Shown here piece by piece: positions 1 through 7,411 of a DNA stretch of 22,559 nt (position 1 is its first letter; each line of letters starts with the position of its first letter). The stretch comes from an uncultured Pedobacter sp. (GTDB taxonomy: Bacteria; Bacteroidota; Bacteroidia; Sphingobacteriales; Sphingobacteriaceae): NCBI GenBank assembly GCA_938008555.1, contig CALLKE010000230.1:1-22559 (forward strand), given 5' to 3'. A model generated the notes under the pieces. The model worked only from the letters and a program-made list of their open reading frames with translations, had not been told where the DNA came from and searched no databases. Position numbers and translations under genes: made by a program.

Positions 1-474
1 GCTTTTCAAGCAACTAAAGGCGGTTTTTAAAAATCAAAACGCATACTTTTTTATCCCTGAAAAGATTCATCATACATTTAGATACACTACCCTTTATCAC
101 ATCTGACTTATCATTTATCGCAATCATATTTTCCCACTTAGCCCTATGAGAACAACCTGTTTAGAAAACACTGCATAACATTAGTTCTTAATAAAAAAGT
201 GGAATTATAGACAGTTAAGTTCTAGCAATGAGTTAAGGGGGCTTGTGATACGCATATATATGTTAAAATACCTCAAAGAAACATAGCGTATATTTGGACC
301 TATTTTAACCAATTGGTTTTGGATTGGCTGACTAAAAATCTTGTGGCAGCGGACTTCATACTATATATGATGATTGATGAACTAAAAGTCAAGTAGGCTT
401 AGTGGAGCGATGTCTTGAGTACGAATTGAAATAAACTTGAATGAAAAATCACATTTTTAGATCTTATTCAACAC
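1..474. other. Non-coding leader upstream of ATP synthase cluster
   Basis: No gene can be supported in this stretch. At the left edge two plus-strand frames are open from base 1: one ends at a TAA at 28-30, the other at a TGA at 104-106. Either could be the last codons of a gene outside the window, but neither is recognisable. A start-less frame of about 56 codons ends at a TAG near 396 and has no recognisable similarity. The region is AT-rich, contains a short palindrome (ACCAATTGGT near 309), and presumably holds the ATP synthase promoter and 5' leader. No tRNA cloverleaf was seen. Confidence 0.5.
289..296 (+). promoter_or_regulatory. Candidate Bacteroidota -7 promoter box
   Basis: TATATTTG matches the Bacteroidota sigma-A -7 consensus TAnnTTTG. 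It lies about 180 bases upstream of the first ATP synthase gene, a plausible position for the operon promoter. No clear TTG or TTTG -33 element sits 19-21 bases further upstream, so the call is weak. An AT-rich region offers chance matches. Confidence 0.3.
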
Positions 475-672
475 ATGATGGAAAAAGAATCAAATAATTA
501 TCTTAAATACGCTGGAATAGCCTTCCAAATGATTGCAATTATTTGTGTTTTTGCTTTTTTAGGAAATTGGGCGGACCGTTATTTTCAGCATAGCATCCAG
601 TGGGTCACCGCCTTGAGCTGTGTACTGGGTGTTTTTTTATCTATTTATCAAGTAATCAGACAACTAAAGTGA
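475..672 (+). CDS. atpZ: AtpZ/AtpI family membrane protein
   Basis: A small protein of 65 residues with two predicted membrane helices, about residues 12-30 and 42-60. The short GNWAD segment after the first helix is typical of AtpZ/AtpI-family proteins encoded at the head of ATP synthase operons. Members help assemble or stabilise the c-ring and have also been linked to Mg2+ or Ca2+ uptake. It acts in the inner membrane. The start has two adjacent ATG codons (475 and 478) and either could be used. The end overlaps the next gene by four bases (GTGA), which suggests translational coupling. The identification rests on length, two-helix topology and position. Confidence 0.8.
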   Translation: MMEKESNNYLKYAGIAFQMIAIICVFAFLGNWADRYFQHSIQWVTALSCVLGVFLSIYQVIRQLK

Positions 673-1055
673 GCATCAAGCGGTTTTTAATTTATTTTTT
701 ATTGTTTAATGTTCTGCTAGCTTTACTCCCTTATTTGGTTCAGATGTGTGTTGTAGCCCCAATTTTCATCCCTCATTTTTGGCTACTTTTTGTTGTGTTT
801 AGTATCCTGACACTTTCTGTTCATTTGATTGTGCATTGGCGAATGATGATAAGTAGCAATGCATCTGGGCAAGCATTATTGGGTAGTATAACGGTTAGAC
901 TGCTTTTCTGTATGATTCTCGTGTTTATTTACTTGAGTAAGATAGAGGTTAATCCTGTATTATTTTTACTTAATTTTTTCTACCTCTATTTCTTCCATAC
1001 GATATTTGAAGTTTACTGTTTGTTGCGTAACTTGCGCAACCAAATTTCAAAGTAA
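669..1055 (+). CDS. Small polytopic membrane protein, AtpI-like position
   Basis: A hydrophobic protein of about 128 residues with roughly four membrane helices (about residues 4-22, 30-52, 70-90 and 95-115) and a basic C-terminal tail (RNLRNQISK). The most likely start is the GTG at 669, which overlaps the TGA of the preceding gene as GTGA and removes the need for the upstream ATG at 600 inside atpZ. Proteins of this size and topology sit between atpZ and atpB in many Bacteroidota and may correspond to the classical AtpI (F0 assembly or c-ring insertion). I see no diagnostic motif, so the AtpI role is inferred from position and topology. The gap to atpB is only 15 bases, so it is certainly in the operon. 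Confidence 0.75.
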   Translation: MSIKRFLIYFLLFNVLLALLPYLVQMCVVAPIFIPHFWLLFVVFSILTLSVHLIVHWRMMISSNASGQALLGSITVRLLFCMILVFIYLSKIEVNPVLFLLNFFYLYFFHTIFEVYCLLRNLRNQISK

Positions 1056-1070
1056 TATTCCCGTAAATAG

Positions 1071-2222
1071 ATGGATCTGAGCCATATTTTCAATTCAAAA
1101 AAGGTACTTGTCGCGGTTTTTTATGCTGTTTTTGCTTTTTCTTCTTTTTCTTCTTTTGCAAAAGCCCAACAACAAGAGTTAGCCACCACGAGCGAACATG
1201 AAGCAATTGAATCTCTCACCGAAGAAGAGGAAGAAGATATTACTAAGATTATTCTGCATCACATTTCTGACGCACACGATTGGCAGTTCTGGGGTCACGG
1301 TGATCATCGCGTGGCTTTGCCCTTGCCTGTTATTTTATGGACAGATAAGGGCTTGGTTACATTCATGTCCAATAAATACCCTCATAATGAAAAGGGAACA
1401 ACTGTATTTGAGGAAGATGGCCAGTCTTTAGTTAATTATCACGGTAAATACTATTATCCTTCAAATACTAAAAATAAAGAAGGGCAGTATTTGGAGCTAG
1501 ATGAAAGTCACATGCCTACAAATGCTCAGCCTTTGGACCTCTCGATTACCAAAAATGTAGTATCCATGTTTATATCTATGGGCCTACTGCTTGTCATATT
1601 CATCAGCATTGCTAGAACATATAAAAAGCGAGAAGGTAAGGCACCTAAAGGACTACAATCTTTATTAGAGCCAGTTATTTTATTTATACGTGATGATGTT
1701 GCTAAGCCTCAATTAGGATATCGTTATGCAGCATTTATGCCATACTTGTTAACTGTGTTTTTCTTTGTTTGGATTAATAATTTACTTGGGCTGATTCCTT
1801 TATTTCCGGGGGGGGCTAACTTAACTGGAAACATTGCAATAACGTTAATGTTAGCCTTGTGCACGTTTATTCTAACAACTATTAACGGAAATAAAAACTA
1901 TTGGGGGCATGTATTCAAACCTCATGTACCTTGGTGGTTATACCCACTAATGATTCCTGTTGAGATCATTGGTTTATTTACCAAACCAATTGCGCTAACA
2001 ATACGGTTGTTTGCAAACATTACTGCAGGTCATATTTTGATTCTAGCTTTGATTTCATTAATATTTATCCTCAAATCTGTTTTTGTAGCCGGGGTTGCAA
2101 TACCTTTTGTTTTGTTTATCAATGTGATTGAATTGGTTGTTGGATTTATCCAGGCATTTATTTTTACTATTCTGTCTGCCTTATTTATAGGAATGGCTAT
2201 TGAGGAACATGTGGAGCATTAA
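1071..2222 (+). CDS. atpB: F0F1 ATP synthase subunit a
   Basis: Subunit a forms the two proton half-channels of F0 next to the c-ring. The C-terminal two thirds (about residue 160 on) carries the membrane helices. The near-invariant TIRLFANITAGH segment is present, with the essential arginine at about residue 312, and a final IELVVGFIQAFIFTIL helix follows. At 383 residues it is much longer than the roughly 270 of E. coli. The extra length is an N-terminal signal-like segment (hydrophobic about 12-30, ending AKAQ) plus about 120 exported residues, including a run of acidic residues near 50-56 and the HHISDAHDWQFWG segment seen in Bacteroidota AtpB. An eight-G run at 1808-1815 encodes part of a Pro-Gly-Gly loop. 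The next gene, atpE, starts 46 bases downstream. Confidence 0.97.
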   Translation: MDLSHIFNSKKVLVAVFYAVFAFSSFSSFAKAQQQELATTSEHEAIESLTEEEEEDITKIILHHISDAHDWQFWGHGDHRVALPLPVILWTDKGLVTFMSNKYPHNEKGTTVFEEDGQSLVNYHGKYYYPSNTKNKEGQYLELDESHMPTNAQPLDLSITKNVVSMFISMGLLLVIFISIARTYKKREGKAPKGLQSLLEPVILFIRDDVAKPQLGYRYAAFMPYLLTVFFFVWINNLLGLIPLFPGGANLTGNIAITLMLALCTFILTTINGNKNYWGHVFKPHVPWWLYPLMIPVEIIGLFTKPIALTIRLFANITAGHILILALISLIFILKSVFVAGVAIPFVLFINVIELVVGFIQAFIFTILSALFIGMAIEEHVEH

Positions 2223-2268
2223 GTTGAATTTATTTTTTGTTTAATTATATATTTTAAAAAGTCAAATC

Positions 2269-2481
2269 ATGATAGGAGGAAGTATTGCTGCACTTGGTGC
2301 TGGATTAGCTGCGATTGGCGCTGGTCTTGGTATCGGACAAATTGGTGGAAAAGCGATGGAAGGTATGGCTCGTCAGCCTGAAGCTGCATCCAAAATTCAA
2401 ACAGCTATGCTAATTGCAGCAGCGTTTGTTGAGGCGGTAGCACTATTTGCTGTGGTTGTATCTTTCTTGGGTACGAAGTAG
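2269..2481 (+). CDS. atpE: F0F1 ATP synthase subunit c
   Basis: This is the proteolipid of the rotor ring: two helices joined by the conserved polar loop ARQPEA (about residues 34-39). The first helix has the glycine-repeat packing motif (GAGLAAIGAGLGIG) and the second carries the ion-binding carboxylate Glu55. Against sodium-type c subunits, the glutamine position in helix 1 is Ile22 and the residue after the carboxylate is Ala56, not Ser. The ring is therefore inferred to carry protons. Length (70 residues) is normal. The gene is followed by a very strong hairpin with a U-tract, which could set its level apart from the downstream subunits. The start is preceded by A-rich sequence with no Shine-Dalgarno. 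Confidence 0.97.
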   Translation: MIGGSIAALGAGLAAIGAGLGIGQIGGKAMEGMARQPEAASKIQTAMLIAAAFVEAVALFAVVVSFLGTK

Positions 2482-2490
2482 TAACACATT

Positions 2491-2538
2491 AACAAGACAG
2501 ACTATTGTGATTAACAATAGTCTGTCTTGTTGTTTTTT
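2491..2538 (+). terminator. Intrinsic terminator-like hairpin between atpE and atpF
   Basis: Perfect 18-bp inverted repeat: arms 2491-2508 and 2514-2531, loop GATTA (2509-2513), then G and six Ts (2533-2538). It has all the parts of a Rho-independent terminator but lies inside the ATP synthase cluster, 37 bases before the atpF start. It may act as a partial terminator or as a 3'-end stabiliser for the atpE message. Confidence 0.8.
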
Positions 2539-2574
2539 AAAATTGAATCAAAATATTTTAAACTATATAAGATC

Positions 2575-3087
2575 ATGACATTGTTAGCATTGAATCCGTT
2601 GGTGAGCCCTGATCCAGGATTATTTATTTGGTCTACGATAGCTTTTGTTCTTCTGTTCTTTTTGCTCAGCAAATTCGCATGGAAACCTATTGTAAAAGCA
2701 TTGGATGAGCGCGAACGATCTATTGAAGATGCTTTGACTAAAGCTGAGATGGCGAAGGAGGAATTGAGCAAATTAACCAATGAAAATGAACAGCTTTTAA
2801 AGCAAGCTCGCGGAGAGCGTGATGAAATATTGAAAGAAGCAAAAATACTGAAAGACCAGATTGTACATGACGCAAAAAACCTAGCTCAAATTGAAAGTTC
2901 TAAAATGATCGAAAAAGCTAGACATGAAATTCATAATCAGAAAATTGCTGCATTGGAAGATATTAAAAACCAAGTAGCGACACTTTCTTTAGACATTGCT
3001 ACTAAAATTTTACGTAAACAATTCGAGGACCAGAAAAAGCAACAAGCGCTAGTTACTGATCTTGTGGAAACAATAGAATTAAATTAA
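2575..3087 (+). CDS. atpF: F0F1 ATP synthase subunit b
   Basis: Peripheral stalk subunit of 170 residues. A single N-terminal membrane helix (about residues 15-35, following SPDPGLFIW) is followed by a conserved FAWKPIVKALDERE segment, then a long charged coiled coil to the C-terminus that reaches F1 and binds delta. I chose the ATG at 2575. A longer reading from a TTG at 2527 would begin inside the hairpin that precedes the gene and would add residues foreign to the family. The leader reads AGATC before ATG, without a Shine-Dalgarno. atpH follows after 55 bases. Confidence 0.96.
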   Translation: MTLLALNPLVSPDPGLFIWSTIAFVLLFFLLSKFAWKPIVKALDERERSIEDALTKAEMAKEELSKLTNENEQLLKQARGERDEILKEAKILKDQIVHDAKNLAQIESSKMIEKARHEIHNQKIAALEDIKNQVATLSLDIATKILRKQFEDQKKQQALVTDLVETIELN

Positions 3088-3134
3088 GTATTGAAACAAT
3101 GAAGCGCTATACGCAGATCTCAATACACAATACT
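3087..3134 (+). repeat. Inverted repeat in atpF-atpH spacer
   Basis: Seven-base arms AGTATTG (3087-3093) and CAATACT (3128-3134) bracket almost the whole spacer. A smaller GCG/CGC dyad lies within it. The long loop makes a stable structure uncertain. It has no U-tract, so it is not a terminator. At most it is an intercistronic processing or stability element. Confidence 0.25.
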
Positions 3135-3142
3135 GAAAAATC

Positions 3143-3691
3143 ATGTCTGAAATAAAAGTAGCATCTCGTTATGCAAAATCATTAATTGATCTGGCTCAAG
3201 AACAAGATAGTCTGGAGCCAATTAAAAATGATATTGAGCTGTTTATTGATATATGTCAAGCTAATCCGACATTAAGGGCCATATTGAAAAACCCGATCAT
3301 TAGCCCGGATAAAAAAAATAATATTTTGAGTGCTGTATTTGCAGATAAGTTGGATTTGGTGATTCTTTCTTTTTTTAAGATTGTAATTAACAAGGGACGC
3401 TCATCGATTTTATATGTTACTGCAAAGGAATTTATAAATGAATACAATGTTCGAAAAAATATTGTAAGAGCTATTGTTACTTCAGCTGTTCCTTTGAACG
3501 AGGAAAATAAAAGAAGAATAGAAAATATAGTTACGCGTGCGACAAGGGGGGAGGCTATTTTAGTTGAAAAAGTGGATCCTAAATTAATAGCTGGATTTGT
3601 ACTAAAAGTGGGAGATCAACAAGTTGACACAAGCATATTTAGTCAGTTGCAAAAATTGAGAAAAGAGTTTGCTCAAAAGGTGATAGCTTAA
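3143..3691 (+). CDS. atpH: F0F1 ATP synthase subunit delta
   Basis: The delta subunit (OSCP homologue) couples the peripheral stalk to the top of the F1 hexamer. The N-terminal signature (IKVASRYAKSLIDLAQEQ) and the six-helix domain of the first ~105 residues match the family, as does the C-terminal segment with VDPKLIAGFVLKVGDQQVD and the closing LQKLRKEF. Its length of 182 residues is normal. It lies between atpF and atpA in the usual order. The start has an AAAATC leader before ATG and no Shine-Dalgarno. atpA begins 39 bases after its stop. Confidence 0.96.
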   Translation: MSEIKVASRYAKSLIDLAQEQDSLEPIKNDIELFIDICQANPTLRAILKNPIISPDKKNNILSAVFADKLDLVILSFFKIVINKGRSSILYVTAKEFINEYNVRKNIVRAIVTSAVPLNEENKRRIENIVTRATRGEAILVEKVDPKLIAGFVLKVGDQQVDTSIFSQLQKLRKEFAQKVIA

Positions 3692-3730
3692 GATTATAAC
3701 AACAACGATTTACAAACAATCAGAATAAAA

Positions 3731-5305
3731 ATGATAGAAGTAAGACCAGACGAGGTTTCGGCGATTTTAAGACAACAATTATCAGGCTTTAAATCAGAAG
3801 CCGAGTTAGAAGAAGTTGGTACTGTATTGCAAGTAGGCGACGGTATTGCACGTATTTATGGTTTAACTAAGGTCCAATCAGGTGAGCTTGTTGAGTTTGA
3901 GAATGGGTTGCAAGGCGTTGTGTTAAACCTTGAACAAGATAACGTTGGGGTAGTACTATTAGGTGCTTTTGATGAGATTAAAGAAGGCGATACCGTCAAG
4001 CGCACGGATAAAATTGCTTCTATTAAGGTAGGTGATGGCATGTTAGGTCGCGTAGTGAACACGTTAGGGCAACCTATTGATGGTAAAGGACCGATCACTG
4101 GAAATACATACGAGATGCCTTTAGAACGTAAAGCACCTGGTGTAATTTATCGTCAACCAGTTACTGAGCCATTACAAACAGGAATTAAAGCGATTGACGC
4201 CATGATTCCAATTGGTCGTGGTCAACGAGAGCTGGTTATTGGTGATCGTCAAACAGGTAAAACAGCTGTTTGTATTGATACAATCATCAACCAAAAAGAG
4301 TTTTATGAGGCTGGAGAGCCTGTGTTCTGTATTTACGTAGCAATTGGTCAGAAAAACTCTACCGTTGCTCAAATTGTGCGAACACTAGAAGAAAAAGGTG
4401 CAATGCCTTACACTGTAATTGTTGCTGCTTCAGCTGCGGATCCTGCTCCAATGCAGTTTTATGCACCATTCGCAGGCGCTGCTATTGGGGAGTTCTTCCG
4501 TGATACAGGTAGACCAGCACTAATTATTTACGATGACTTGTCAAAACAAGCAGTTGCTTATCGTGAAGTATCCTTACTATTGCGCCGTCCACCGGGTCGT
4601 GAAGCTTATCCTGGGGATGTATTCTATCTGCACAGTCGTTTATTGGAGCGTGCAGCAAAAATTAATTCCAACGACGACATCGCTCGGGCAATGAATGATT
4701 TACCAGAATCAATCAAGGGTATTGTAAAAGGAGGAGGATCACTAACGGCATTGCCAATTATCGAAACACAGGCAGGTGACGTATCGGCATATATTCCTAC
4801 TAATGTAATCTCCATTACAGATGGTCAGATATTCCTGGAATCTAACTTATTTAATGCCGGTGTTCGACCAGCTATTAACGTAGGTATCTCGGTTTCACGT
4901 GTAGGAGGTAATGCGCAGATTAAGTCGATGAAAAAAGTGGCTGGTACCCTAAAGCTAGATCAGGCACAATATCGTGAATTAGAGGCCTTTTCTAAGTTTG
5001 GCTCAGATTTAGATGCAGCTACAAAGTCAGTATTAGATAAAGGTGCACGAAATGTGGAAATATTGAAGCAAGGTCAGTTTTCACCAGTTCCTGTAGAAAA
5101 ACAAGTTGCGATTATTTATATAGGTACTAAAGGCCTATTGCGTAGTGTACCTGTTAATAAAGTTAAAGCGTTCGAAGAAGAGTATACTCAGCAATTAGAG
5201 CAGCGTTATCCAGAAGTGTTACAAAGCTTAAAAGCAGGTAAATTGGATGATTCGATCACGAATATACTTGAAACTGTTGCTAAGGAATTGGCTGCTAGGT
5301 ATTAG
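3731..5305 (+). CDS. atpA: F0F1 ATP synthase subunit alpha
   Basis: Regulatory, non-catalytic nucleotide-binding subunit of the F1 hexamer, 524 residues. The N-terminal beta-barrel is followed by the nucleotide-binding domain with P-loop GDRQTGKT at residues 171-178 and the conserved APFAGAAIGEFFRDTGRPAL segment. The signature SVSRVGGNAQ places the arginine finger that completes the beta catalytic site at about residue 390. The C-terminal helical domain is complete. It is the most conserved protein in the window. Its partner, subunit beta, is not encoded here. A 143-base spacer with dyad symmetry separates it from atpG. Confidence 0.98.
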   Translation: MIEVRPDEVSAILRQQLSGFKSEAELEEVGTVLQVGDGIARIYGLTKVQSGELVEFENGLQGVVLNLEQDNVGVVLLGAFDEIKEGDTVKRTDKIASIKVGDGMLGRVVNTLGQPIDGKGPITGNTYEMPLERKAPGVIYRQPVTEPLQTGIKAIDAMIPIGRGQRELVIGDRQTGKTAVCIDTIINQKEFYEAGEPVFCIYVAIGQKNSTVAQIVRTLEEKGAMPYTVIVAASAADPAPMQFYAPFAGAAIGEFFRDTGRPALIIYDDLSKQAVAYREVSLLLRRPPGREAYPGDVFYLHSRLLERAAKINSNDDIARAMNDLPESIKGIVKGGGSLTALPIIETQAGDVSAYIPTNVISITDGQIFLESNLFNAGVRPAINVGISVSRVGGNAQIKSMKKVAGTLKLDQAQYRELEAFSKFGSDLDAATKSVLDKGARNVEILKQGQFSPVPVEKQVAIIYIGTKGLLRSVPVNKVKAFEEEYTQQLEQRYPEVLQSLKAGKLDDSITNILETVAKELAARY

Positions 5306-5386
5306 GATTTATGTACTGTATGTTGTGATCTAATCAGTATACCAATCTCAACATTAGTTTATTTAAGCTAAGAATATTGTATAGGT

Positions 5387-5436
5387 GTATAGTGCTGTGT
5401 TTTATACTGAGATACACAGATTACTATACACTATAC
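5387..5436 (+). promoter_or_regulatory. Stem-loop in atpA-atpG spacer
   Basis: The outer arms GTATAGTG (5387-5394) and CACTATAC (5429-5436) pair perfectly. Directly inside them CTGTGT (5395-5400) pairs with ACACAG (5414-5419), leaving a one-sided 9-base bulge at 5420-5428. The right arm ends 12 bases before the atpG ATG. It has no U-tract. It could be an intercistronic stability or translation-control element, but that is inferred from the dyad alone. Confidence 0.35.
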
Positions 5437-5448
5437 TAAAATTAAAAA

Positions 5449-6336
5449 ATGGCTAATTTAAAAGAAGTAAGAAATCGTATTTCATCTGTAAGCTCTACAC
5501 AGCAGATTACGAAAGCTATGAAGATGGTTTCGGCTGCGAAGTTGAAACGTGCTACAAATGCAATTGTGCAACTGCGTCCATACGCTAATAAAATGAAAGA
5601 GATGTTGGTTGGTCTTCTAAATAATTTGGAGGGCTCTAGCTCACCATTTACTGAGGATCGAGGTGCATCGAAAGTGCTGCTCATTGTGATCAGTTCTAAC
5701 CGTGGCCTTGCTGGAGCGTTTAACATGAATGTAATTAAAGCAACTAATTCTTTGGTTACTGAGAAATATGCTAAACAATATCAGAAAGGGAATCTACACC
5801 TTATCGCTATAGGGAAAAAGGTGCAGGAGTTTTACGAAAAACGAAAATTTACAGTCATTGGTAATAATAATGAATTATACAATGAACTGACTTTTGAAAA
5901 TGTTTCAAAGATTGCTGAGCAGGTAATGCAATTATTTGTTGCTGGGGAATATGACCGAGTAGAACTAGTTTATAATCAATTTAGAAATGCTGCAGTCCAA
6001 ATTCTAACAACAGAACTGCTATTGCCTGTCAAACATTTAACAGAGATCTCAAACACAAGTTCTGTAAAACAAGTAGATTATATATTTGAACCATCTCGAG
6101 AGGCTATTGTGGAGCAGTTGATCCCTAAATCAATTAAAGTGCAGCTGTACAAGGCCATTTTGGATTCACATGCGTCGGAGCATGGTGCACGTATGACAGC
6201 TATGGATAAAGCCACAGATAATGCAGGCGATTTACTAAAAACATTGAAATTATCGTATAATCAGGCCCGTCAAGCAGCCATTACTACTGAATTGACAGAA
6301 ATTGTAAGTGGTGCAGCAGCCCTGTCTGGTGGATAG
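5449..6336 (+). CDS. atpG: F0F1 ATP synthase subunit gamma
   Basis: Central rotor shaft of F1, 295 residues. Both family end signatures are intact: an N-terminal helix with VRNRISSVSSTQQITKAMKM and a C-terminal helix with SEHGARMTAMDKATDNA followed by LSYNQARQAAITTELTEIV. These two helices form the coiled-coil axle inside the alpha-beta hexamer. The middle holds the Rossmann-like domain (VLLIVISSNRGLAGAFN). It is the last gene of the cluster and is followed at once by a perfect 22-bp hairpin. Leader AATTAAAAA before ATG, no Shine-Dalgarno. Confidence 0.97.
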   Translation: MANLKEVRNRISSVSSTQQITKAMKMVSAAKLKRATNAIVQLRPYANKMKEMLVGLLNNLEGSSSPFTEDRGASKVLLIVISSNRGLAGAFNMNVIKATNSLVTEKYAKQYQKGNLHLIAIGKKVQEFYEKRKFTVIGNNNELYNELTFENVSKIAEQVMQLFVAGEYDRVELVYNQFRNAAVQILTTELLLPVKHLTEISNTSSVKQVDYIFEPSREAIVEQLIPKSIKVQLYKAILDSHASEHGARMTAMDKATDNAGDLLKTLKLSYNQARQAAITTELTEIVSGAAALSGG

Positions 6337-6357
6337 ATTCTTTATTTAGGAATATGA

Positions 6358-6411
6358 ATAAGCAATAAAAGGTGAATCAGTGTAAAATTTGATTCACCTT
6401 TTATTGCTTAT
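6358..6411 (+). terminator. Terminator hairpin after atpG
   Basis: Perfect 22-bp inverted repeat: arms 6358-6379 and 6390-6411, loop of 10 bases. It starts 22 bases after the atpG stop and marks the end of the ATP synthase transcript. The only nearby T-run (five Ts) begins six bases after the stem, so termination may rely on the stem's own AT-rich part, or the hairpin may act as a 3'-end stabiliser. Confidence 0.75.
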
Positions 6412-6458
6412 GAAAGATTTTTGTTGGAAAGGAACTGACTGAACATAATAAAATAATA

Positions 6459-7313
6459 ATGAATTGTATGTCAAATAATTATTCTCTGTATAGCTTATGT
6501 GTACTTTTTATAGGTATCCAGCTCTCTGCTTGTACAAATCGAGGCAGTTCTTCAGTTAATAAGATTACGACGATTAGTGGAAGGTATGTGAATTATACCT
6601 TTTTAGATCAGATTCGGAATTCAATTATTGGTCATATTGATGTTTCATGCTATGAGATGAATTTTATCAGTGCTGATAGTGTAGCGTTTAATTGGAATGG
6701 TTGGGAAGAAGGATATAAGTGTGCATATAAAAAAGAGGGAGATCATTATCGATTATTTACGAGGGCTTTTGGAGCTGATAATGACCTTCTTTTTACATTG
6801 AATCAGGATGGATCCATTGTATTGGCTGATAGTACAATGATGAGGAGAAGTTTGAATTCGGTATTTCGTCATGTGGACTCAGAGGTAAGTTTAGATTACC
6901 TTATTAATCAAAAGACAATAGCTGGAACGTATACCTTATTTAAAAATGATGAACCAACGAAGGTAAAAGTTGTATTCATGCCTAATGGAAAGGTGGTTGG
7001 TTTAGAAAAGTTTACCCGATACTCAATTTGTTATGCAGGAGATTGTGTTCAAATGCCACTAACGTTTTCTAATGTGATCGATTTATATCCTGATAACTAC
7101 AGAGAACATGTTCATAAAGAGTCCTATTTATCAGATTCAGGAGAAGTAGTTCATGGGTTGTCTACGAGTATTGAAAATCCCGCTACAATGTGTGCTTTTA
7201 CGTTGGAGGATAATAATGAAAAAATAGTGAAGATATATAGACTTGGTAATTCGCCAAAGGATACAAAGGGAGATATGCCAATCAAAGAGCTATTGTTTGA
7301 TTTGAGGCAATAG
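6459..7313 (+). CDS. Hypothetical lipoprotein, lipocalin-like halves
   Basis: Not recognised. The N-terminus is a lipoprotein signal peptide: a hydrophobic core (about residues 13-21) ending in the lipobox LSAC with Cys25, followed by a polar Ser-rich linker, so it is predicted to be lipid-anchored. The start may be the ATG at 6459 or the one at 6468. The mature part is rich in beta-strand patterns and seems to hold two similar halves, opening with TISGRYVNYT (about residue 38) and TIAGTYTLFK (about residue 153). That pattern resembles lipocalin-like domains of Bacteroidota lipoproteins. It contains several cysteines. It stands alone on its strand, between the ATP synthase terminator and the convergent plsY operon. 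Being a lipoprotein is well supported; the function is unknown. Confidence 0.75.
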   Translation: MNCMSNNYSLYSLCVLFIGIQLSACTNRGSSSVNKITTISGRYVNYTFLDQIRNSIIGHIDVSCYEMNFISADSVAFNWNGWEEGYKCAYKKEGDHYRLFTRAFGADNDLLFTLNQDGSIVLADSTMMRRSLNSVFRHVDSEVSLDYLINQKTIAGTYTLFKNDEPTKVKVVFMPNGKVVGLEKFTRYSICYAGDCVQMPLTFSNVIDLYPDNYREHVHKESYLSDSGEVVHGLSTSIENPATMCAFTLEDNNEKIVKIYRLGNSPKDTKGDMPIKELLFDLRQ

Positions 7314-7411
7314 TATGAAGTACTTTCAAGAAAATAATGAGGTGAATGACTAGACTGTCAGGCGACGATAGTATTTAAGGCCTCTTTATCCCAAACATAT
7401 TGATTATCTGG

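Noticed and set aside
1..106. Plus-strand frames entering from the left edge (stops at 28 and at 104)
   Set aside because: Two competing frames, both very short and unrecognisable. I could not decide whether either is the end of a gene, so no CDS is listed.
232..396. Frame of about 56 codons open on the plus strand, ending in YMMIDELKVK
   Set aside because: It has no ATG or good alternative start until its last nine codons, and no recognisable similarity; it is short enough to be chance.
600..668. ATG at 600 as start of the second membrane protein
   Set aside because: It would lie well inside atpZ. The GTG at 669 gives a classic 4-base overlap and a normal membrane-protein N-terminus.
2527..2574. 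TTG start that would lengthen atpF by 16 residues
   Set aside because: It begins inside the terminator-like hairpin. The added residues do not match subunit b, and the ATG at 2575 gives the normal family N-terminus.
3856..4815. Open frames antisense to atpA
   Set aside because: They mirror the codon pattern of a highly conserved gene on the other strand and have no plausible starts or similarity.
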